Shown piece after piece: positions 5,236 through 8,352 of a DNA stretch of 8,352 nucleotides; within the stretch, counting starts at the first letter, position 1; every line of letters begins with the position of its first letter. The DNA is taken from contig MHHP01000034.1 in the NCBI GenBank assembly GCA_001817055.1, positions 20,734 to 29,085 of the forward strand, in the 5' to 3' direction. Position numbers and translations under genes: made by a program. The stretch comes from Candidatus Andersenbacteria bacterium RIFCSPHIGHO2_02_FULL_45_11. GTDB taxonomy: Bacteria; Patescibacteriota; Andersenbacteria; UBA10190. A model generated the notes under the pieces. It was not told the origin of the DNA. It did not search any database and saw nothing but the letters and a program-made list of their open reading frames with translations.

Positions 5236-6261
5236 TCACTCTACCGCCCTCTCCCTAGACGGGGAGAGGGGTGGCCTGCCTGCCGGACAGGCAGGGGTGA
5301 GGGGTATTGAGTAAGCGTTCTTGCGTGCCAAATACAATACTTCTTCAATGGCCATACGGCTTCGGTGAATCATGTCGGCAAGTAAAGAAATCACAAGTAG
5401 TAAGAAACCAATAATCAGTAAGACACCAGAGCCTGTTACCAAAGATCGATATGGATACGTCTGTCCGGTTGCAACGTAATGCTGCACAACGAATATACCC
5501 ACGGCAATTCCGGCAATCAGGATAATCAGTCCCGGAAAACCTACAAAATAGAAAGGCTTGTGGTCTCGCGCGGCACGGAAAATAATGGTCGCGGATTTTG
5601 CGCCGTATCTCCATAAGTTCGATGCAACGCGTGATACTCCATGCTCACGTTCGCCACGAACAATGAGCGGCACTTCTGTCATTGCGATTCCTTTAAAGGC
5701 GAGGTCAATAAATGATTCCTGCGTGTACGTAAATTTTCCAAATAGAGTGAGGCGCAGTGCCGCTTCACGGGAATATGCACGGAATCCACAACTTACATCT
5801 GTAAAATTCTTTGAGGTAATAAAGTTAATAATACGCACCATCCACCTGTTCCCCCATATTTTTATAGCGGGCATTTGCGGCATGTATTCTTGTTTTGCAA
5901 ACCGGCTTGCTGTAACAAACTCAGCTTTGCCTTGCTGAATAGGTGCGAGTAAGTGGGGAATGTCTTCTGGGTTAAATTGCCCGTCTGCATCAATATTTAC
6001 AATAAGGTCAGCACCAAGTTGTAACGCCTCTTTTATACCTGTGTGAAATGCGGCGCCTACGCCCATGGGCTGTGCATGAGATATAACAAGAGCTCCTGCA
6101 TTTCGAGAAATCTCGGCAGTCTTATCTATTGAACCATCGTTAACAACGATAACACTCATGCGGGAAATTCCTGGCATCGTTTTTGGGATACTCGTGATAA
6201 CAGATTCTATAGTCCGCTCTTCGTTAAGAGCAGGGAGTATAACGACCAAGTGTTGTTTCAT
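5236..6261 (-). CDS. GT2 polyprenyl-phosphate glycosyltransferase with two C-terminal membrane spans
   Basis: A 341-residue enzyme of the DPM1/GtrB-like group, expected to load a sugar on undecaprenyl phosphate. The GT-A domain shows ILPALNEERTI (8-18), IVVNDGSIDKT (38-48), GVGAAFHTG (67-75), the metal-binding DAD at 91-93 in NIDADGQF, TDVSCGFRAYSREA (154-167) and the acceptor-side REHGVSRV (205-212). Two hydrophobic spans follow at about 237-260 and 274-296, as in GtrB-type enzymes. The tail from about residue 318 (PLTPACPAGRPPLSPSRERAVE) is translated from palindromic repeats, so the ancestral protein probably ended near residue 318. The ATG has an extended -10 box six bases upstream. Its TGA is 3 bases from the GT4 start, which makes a two-gene operon. 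The exact sugar is not predictable. Confidence 0.88.
   Translation of the reverse strand: MKQHLVVILPALNEERTIESVITSIPKTMPGISRMSVIVVNDGSIDKTAEISRNAGALVISHAQPMGVGAAFHTGIKEALQLGADLIVNIDADGQFNPEDIPHLLAPIQQGKAEFVTASRFAKQEYMPQMPAIKIWGNRWMVRIINFITSKNFTDVSCGFRAYSREAALRLTLFGKFTYTQESFIDLAFKGIAMTEVPLIVRGEREHGVSRVASNLWRYGAKSATIIFRAARDHKPFYFVGFPGLIILIAGIAVGIFVVQHYVATGQTYPYRSLVTGSGVLLIIGFLLLVISLLADMIHRSRMAIEEVLYLARKNAYSIPLTPACPAGRPPLSPSRERAVE
5247..5304 (+). repeat. Composite palindromic repeat, copy 3 (unit D with nested unit B)
   Basis: Unit D has arms CCCTCTCCC (5247-5255) and GGGAGAGGG (5262-5270). Unit B follows with arms CCTGCCTG (5275-5282) and CAGGCAGG (5288-5295). The hexamer GGGGTG occurs on both sides of B (5268-5273 and 5294-5299). 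Deleting the 26 bases 5274-5299 would leave GGGGAGAGGGGTGAGGGG. That matches the common bacterial repeat seen in protein tails as LTPxLSPxRER, so B looks nested in an older D. The tract encodes the C-terminus of the GT2 gene. Confidence 0.8.
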
Positions 6262-6267
6262 GGGTGT

Positions 6268-6276
6268 ATTATATCA
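6268..6276 (-). promoter_or_regulatory. Extended -10 promoter for a leaderless GT2 transcript
   Basis: On the minus strand TGATATAAT (6276-6268) is a consensus extended -10. It ends six bases before the ATG at 6261, which puts the expected start of transcription on the start codon. No Shine-Dalgarno and no good -35 are visible. Confidence 0.6.
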
Positions 6277-6304
6277 GCTTTTGGAAGTAAATATACCAGC
6301 GCTT

Positions 6305-6332
6305 ACTATACACAATATACCTATATTGTCAA
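6305..6332 (-). promoter_or_regulatory. Second, upstream promoter for the GT2-GT4 operon
   Basis: On the minus strand TTGACA (6332-6327) and TATAGT (6310-6305) are 16 bp apart. This would start transcripts near 6298 with a leader of about 37 bases. Its -35 lies six bases from the -35 of the divergent promoter, so the pair is back to back. Confidence 0.45.
6312..6329. promoter_or_regulatory. 18-bp dyad, candidate operator
   Basis: ACAATATA (6312-6319) and TATATTGT (6322-6329) form a perfect inverted repeat around CC. It fills the spacer of the minus-strand promoter and touches its -35. It overlaps a second dyad, TGTCAA (6327-6332) and TTGACA (6339-6344), that joins the two -35 boxes. A dimeric repressor site would fit; no regulator gene is identified. 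Confidence 0.45.
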
Positions 6333-6338
6333 CTGCTC

Positions 6339-6368
6339 TTGACAGGTTTTTTATAGGGCTGATATAAT
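6339..6368 (+). promoter_or_regulatory. Strong promoter of the secreted-peptide transcript
   Basis: Consensus TTGACA (6339-6344) and an extended -10 TGATATAAT (6360-6368) with an 18-bp spacer. The start of transcription should be near 6375. It is the best promoter match in the window. Confidence 0.75.
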
Positions 6369-6374
6369 CCGAAT

Positions 6375-6628
6375 ATCGAAAAAAGTTGTTTGCACATTCA
6401 AACTAGAAAGGATTCCCAATGAGGGAAACACGACACCCGCCGTAACCTCTGCATCTTGCAATCGCGCCGCAACGCTTTGAAGCGCCATCGTAAGGATTGT
6501 AGCGACTTCCAGAGACTTCACGTTCGCCACAATTTGGCAACGCTTGAACAGCAAGGCTGCTATTTGGATCGCTCCTGATGCCGCACGAGAACCGGAAAAT
6601 TTCGATGAACCCCTATTCAGGAGGTCCC
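6375..6628 (+). promoter_or_regulatory. Long 5' leader of the secreted-peptide gene
   Basis: About 250 transcribed bases precede the ATG at 6629 with no convincing long frame. Short hairpins can be seen: TTCCC/GGGAA (6413-6417 with 6423-6427), GCCA/TGGC around CAATT near 6530, and CAGC/GCTG near 6550. It begins with an 8-codon frame behind a Shine-Dalgarno. The length and the stems suggest post-transcriptional control. I match it to no known riboswitch, and a processed small RNA is another possibility. Confidence 0.4.
6419..6445 (+). CDS. Possible 8-residue leader peptide
   Basis: GAAAGGA (6406-6412) lies six bases before ATG 6419-6421, which opens MRETRHPP and stops at TAA. The ATG lies in the five-base loop of a TTCCC/GGGAA hairpin. 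The frame is the same as that of the secreted peptide downstream, but several stops lie between. It is too short to judge on composition; it may be a regulatory leader peptide or chance. Confidence 0.25.
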   Translation: MRETRHPP

Positions 6629-6820
6629 ATGCGAAAGGTTTTGATTCCATTCATTGCTGCGCTGCTCGCGATTTTTGCGTTCAGTGCACAAACGGCCAAA
6701 GCCGGCTTGCTCGACACGGGTCAGCAAGCTGTCGTCGATCACGCGAACGGCTGCGAGAAAGTTTCTACCTCAACGCACAAGGAGACGGCGATTCTGACAA
6801 CCGACGCCAAGACGTCGTAG
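6629..6820 (+). CDS. Small secreted peptide precursor, 63 residues, unrecognised
   Basis: The ATG at 6629 has a consensus Shine-Dalgarno AGGAGGT (6619-6625), which decides the start over the in-frame ATGs at 6578 and 6605. The product has a classic signal peptide: MRKV, a hydrophobic core from about residue 5 to 19, then a TAKA|G cleavage site after residue 25. The mature part is about 38 residues, polar, with one cysteine and many threonines and serines, ending TTDAKTS. It has no recognised family. It is carried on its own transcript with a strong promoter, a long leader and a strong terminator. G/C content in 6661-6780 is 68 of 120 bases, visibly richer than the flanking enzyme genes, with many GCG, GTC and CTC codons. 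It could be an exported structural or signalling peptide; nothing in the sequence decides. Confidence 0.65.
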   Translation: MRKVLIPFIAALLAIFAFSAQTAKAGLLDTGQQAVVDHANGCEKVSTSTHKETAILTTDAKTS

Positions 6821-6850
6821 TGCTGCCGAAGAACCTCTTTTTTGCTGAGG

Positions 6851-6902
6851 CCCTCACTGCAAGTATCTCGCCCGAGAGACTTGCAGCTGAGGGTTATTTT
6901 TT
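6851..6902 (+). terminator. Long-stem intrinsic terminator
   Basis: CCCTCA (6851-6856) pairs with TGAGGG (6888-6893) and CTGCAAGT (6857-6864) with ACTTGCAG (6879-6886), with C6887 bulged. Inner CTC/GAG pairs close the top. TTATTTTTT follows (6894-6902). It starts 30 bases after the secreted-peptide stop and separates that unit from the SpoIID-domain gene. Confidence 0.85.
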
Positions 6903-6912
6903 ACCCAAAATC

Positions 6913-6921
6913 TGATATACT
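6913..6921 (+). promoter_or_regulatory. Extended -10 promoter of the SpoIID-domain gene
   Basis: TGATATACT (6913-6921) is an extended -10. It ends nine bases before the ATG at 6931, so the mRNA would have a leader of zero to about three bases. No Shine-Dalgarno is present, and the preceding bases are the terminator tail. Confidence 0.55.
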
Positions 6922-6930
6922 ATTAAGCCC

Positions 6931-8187
6931 ATGATAAAAGCATCCTTCATAGCGTTTTTACTTATAATTGCGTCTTTTACTCTCGTGTCGGTTACTCATG
7001 CCGCGCCCGCAGCCGCTGTAAAAAAAGTATCTGCACGCCAGCAACTTATAATTGACGTTTTGCCCGTTTTTATAAAAGTCTACGGTAATAATCCGAGCAA
7101 TTCTGAAAAGGCGTGGTGGAGAAAACGTATTACATGTGGAGAAATCAATACGCAAAATGAACTGCTGAACTCCATGGCATTCCATAAATCTAAAAAAGTT
7201 CGTAAGGGGAGGGAGAATATTTGCCCGGTAAAAACTGCCAATACCAGTGCGGCTTCAGCATCCAAGGCCAACGCTGTTATAAAAAAGAGTATTGGGGGCG
7301 TAAAGAATAACGACACGGTGCGCATCGGCATCACATTTGTTGCAATAGGGAAGCCGATGACGATTACCTCAAATGGAAAATTCCAAATTCGTGAAGGTGC
7401 AGACAAGGTGCTGGCTACTATGAATGCTGATCAGAATATTGCCGTTACATGGTCTGGTAACATGTACCATATTCGCGGTTCTGGAAAAAAGTTTGATGTT
7501 TCAAATAAAGTTCGGTTTGTTCCACTTCATGGCGCCATTATGAAAATTGTGAACTATAGCGATCCGTCAGTTACGTATCCCGGCAAGAACTATAATCGCT
7601 TCCGTGGCATAATCGAGATTCGCAAATGCGATGGATGTAACGAGATGTGGGCAATTAACGAATTACGCGTCGAAGATTATCTGAAGGGCCTCGGAGAAAC
7701 TTCTGGAGAAGGCCCTGAGGAATATGTAAAAGCGCTTGGAATCGCAGCACGCACGTATGTCCTGTATCACAAAATAATTACAGGCGGCAGAAGCGAATCT
7801 AAAGATTTTGATATCACCAATACTCCAAACGATCAAATTTATCGCGGATATGAAATGGAAATTATACGCGGGCGCATGGTGAGCATCTTCGCAAAAACAA
7901 AGGGTATCATTGTTGCCGATAAGGACGCAGACAAACCCGTATCAGCCATTTACTTTTCTGATTCTGACGGCCGTACGCGTTCTGCAAAAGAGGCGTGGAA
8001 CACGAGCCGCTTCCCGCATCTGCAAAAATCGGTTGCTGATCCGTACCATCAATCAAAAGCATGTCGCGGGCATTGTGTGGGTATGAGCGCACAGGGAGCA
8101 TATGGTTTTGCAAAGGCAAAAAATTGGACATTCCAACAAATCTTGAGCTATTACTACCAAGGAATTAAGCTCGTGAAAGCATATTAA
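6931..8187 (+). CDS. Secreted SpoIID/LytB-domain protein
   Basis: A 418-residue exported protein. Residues 1-24 form a signal peptide ending THA. Residues about 36-90 are a small module with VYGNNPSNSEKAWW and MAFHKSKK, resembling the VYGRxPTxxE modules I associate with patescibacterial surface proteins (from memory, unchecked). The SpoIID domain spans about 215-418: YNRFRGIIEI (221-230), INELRVEDYLKGLGE (E255 matches the catalytic glutamate position of SpoIID), ALGIAARTYVLYH (268-280), NDQIYRGYE (300-308), AIYFSDSDGRTRSA (339-352) and GHCVGMSAQGA (380-390). SpoIID is a lytic transglycosylase that cuts peptidoglycan stripped of stem peptides; LytB activates an amidase. This protein probably remodels the cell wall outside the membrane. 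It carries CDGC (233-236) and CRGHC (378-382), possibly disulfides or a metal site. Only the exact enzymatic role is open. Confidence 0.88.
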   Translation: MIKASFIAFLLIIASFTLVSVTHAAPAAAVKKVSARQQLIIDVLPVFIKVYGNNPSNSEKAWWRKRITCGEINTQNELLNSMAFHKSKKVRKGRENICPVKTANTSAASASKANAVIKKSIGGVKNNDTVRIGITFVAIGKPMTITSNGKFQIREGADKVLATMNADQNIAVTWSGNMYHIRGSGKKFDVSNKVRFVPLHGAIMKIVNYSDPSVTYPGKNYNRFRGIIEIRKCDGCNEMWAINELRVEDYLKGLGETSGEGPEEYVKALGIAARTYVLYHKIITGGRSESKDFDITNTPNDQIYRGYEMEIIRGRMVSIFAKTKGIIVADKDADKPVSAIYFSDSDGRTRSAKEAWNTSRFPHLQKSVADPYHQSKACRGHCVGMSAQGAYGFAKAKNWTFQQILSYYYQGIKLVKAY

Positions 8188-8190
8188 TTG

Positions 8191-8199
8191 TGCTACACT
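8191..8199 (+). promoter_or_regulatory. Extended -10 box before the right-edge gene
   Basis: TGCTACACT (8191-8199) is an extended -10 just after the SpoIID stop. It ends six bases before the ATG at 8206, the same leaderless geometry as at 6261. No Shine-Dalgarno is visible. Confidence 0.45.
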
Positions 8200-8205
8200 T
8201 TACGT

Positions 8206-8352
8206 ATGACTTCTGAAGAGAAACAATATTTTGATGATTTAGTACAAAGACTATCCGCTGAGTCTGCTGCAAAGATTGAAAAGTTGAAGAAAGAAGGTAA
8301 CGCTGAAACGAATGAACTTATTGAAAAGTTGAAGAAAGAAGGTAACGCTGAA
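8206..8352 (+). CDS. N-terminus of a charged, repeat-containing helical protein (cut by the window edge)
   Basis: ATG at 8206 opens 49 codons running to the window end, beginning MTSEEKQYFDDLVQRLS. The sequence is rich in K and E and without a signal peptide or membrane span, so it is probably cytoplasmic and helical or coiled-coil. From residue 24 it contains IEKLKKEGNAE twice, separated by TNEL. The start is supported by an extended -10 box six bases upstream. The rest is outside the window, so no function can be given. I do not recognise it. Confidence 0.6.
   Translation, partial: MTSEEKQYFDDLVQRLSAESAAKIEKLKKEGNAETNELIEKLKKEGNAE
8275..8352 (+). repeat. Coding tandem repeat, 45-base period
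   Basis: A 33-base block (8275-8307) recurs without a single change at 8320-8352, giving a period of 45 bases, or 15 residues. Identity at the DNA level points to recent duplication rather than selection on the protein alone. The second copy ends exactly at the window edge, so the array may continue. Confidence 0.8.

Noticed and set aside
6351..6650. A 99-codon open frame on the minus strand across the secreted-peptide leader
   Set aside because: No Shine-Dalgarno or -10 box precedes it, the translation has no recognisable fold, and it runs against the strong plus-strand promoter at 6339-6368.
6544..6915. A 123-codon plus-strand frame overlapping the secreted-peptide gene
   Set aside because: It has no ribosome site, is rich in arginine and cysteine without pattern, and runs through the terminator hairpin. 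The overlapping frame at 6629 has a signal peptide and a consensus Shine-Dalgarno.

Overview
The window looks like a piece of a Candidate Phyla Radiation (Patescibacteria, probably Parcubacteria-like) chromosome. The reasons are: short genes packed in small operons; several genes whose -10 box lies 6 to 9 bases before the start codon, implying leaderless mRNAs; a very divergent, short PgeF/YfiH-type protein; a polytopic membrane protein of the GT-C-like kind; and G/C-rich palindromic repeats that run through coding sequences. TGA is used as a stop (for example at 176, 3868 and 5236), so this is not one of the TGA-recoded CPR lineages. The lineage is inferred from style, not from a marker gene.

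Left part (1-3868): two minus-strand glycosyltransferase genes (an edge-truncated GT4-like gene and a GT2 of the dolichyl-phosphate glucosyltransferase type) are translationally coupled. A divergent strong promoter drives a 113-residue stand-alone copy of the RNA polymerase alpha C-terminal domain, closed by its own terminator. A composite palindromic repeat follows, then a plus-strand operon of a 595-residue multi-spanning membrane protein and a short PgeF/YfiH homologue.

Middle (3869-6261): a small promoter-to-terminator cassette encodes a 30-residue single-span membrane peptide behind a foldable leader. Facing it on the minus strand are a GT2 polyprenyl-phosphate glycosyltransferase with two C-terminal membrane spans and a GT4 glycosyltransferase, three bases apart. 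Both carry repeat-derived peptide segments.

Right part (6262-8352): an AT-rich divergent control region holds back-to-back promoters and an 18-bp dyad. The plus-strand transcript has a leader of about 250 bases, a 63-residue secreted peptide gene with a consensus Shine-Dalgarno and a long terminator hairpin. It is followed by a leaderless gene for a secreted SpoIID/LytB-domain protein and by the start of a repeat-containing gene that leaves the window.

Taken together the recognisable enzymes (two GT2, two GT4, one GT-C-like membrane protein, PgeF and SpoIID) point to lipid-linked surface glycan assembly and cell-wall remodelling. The window also shows two expression styles. The enzyme operons have leaderless or coupled starts. 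Three small-protein genes have TTGACA-type promoters, clear Shine-Dalgarno sites and intrinsic terminators. Four palindromic repeat tracts, three of which read through glycosyltransferase coding sequence, suggest one small repeat nests inside two older ones.
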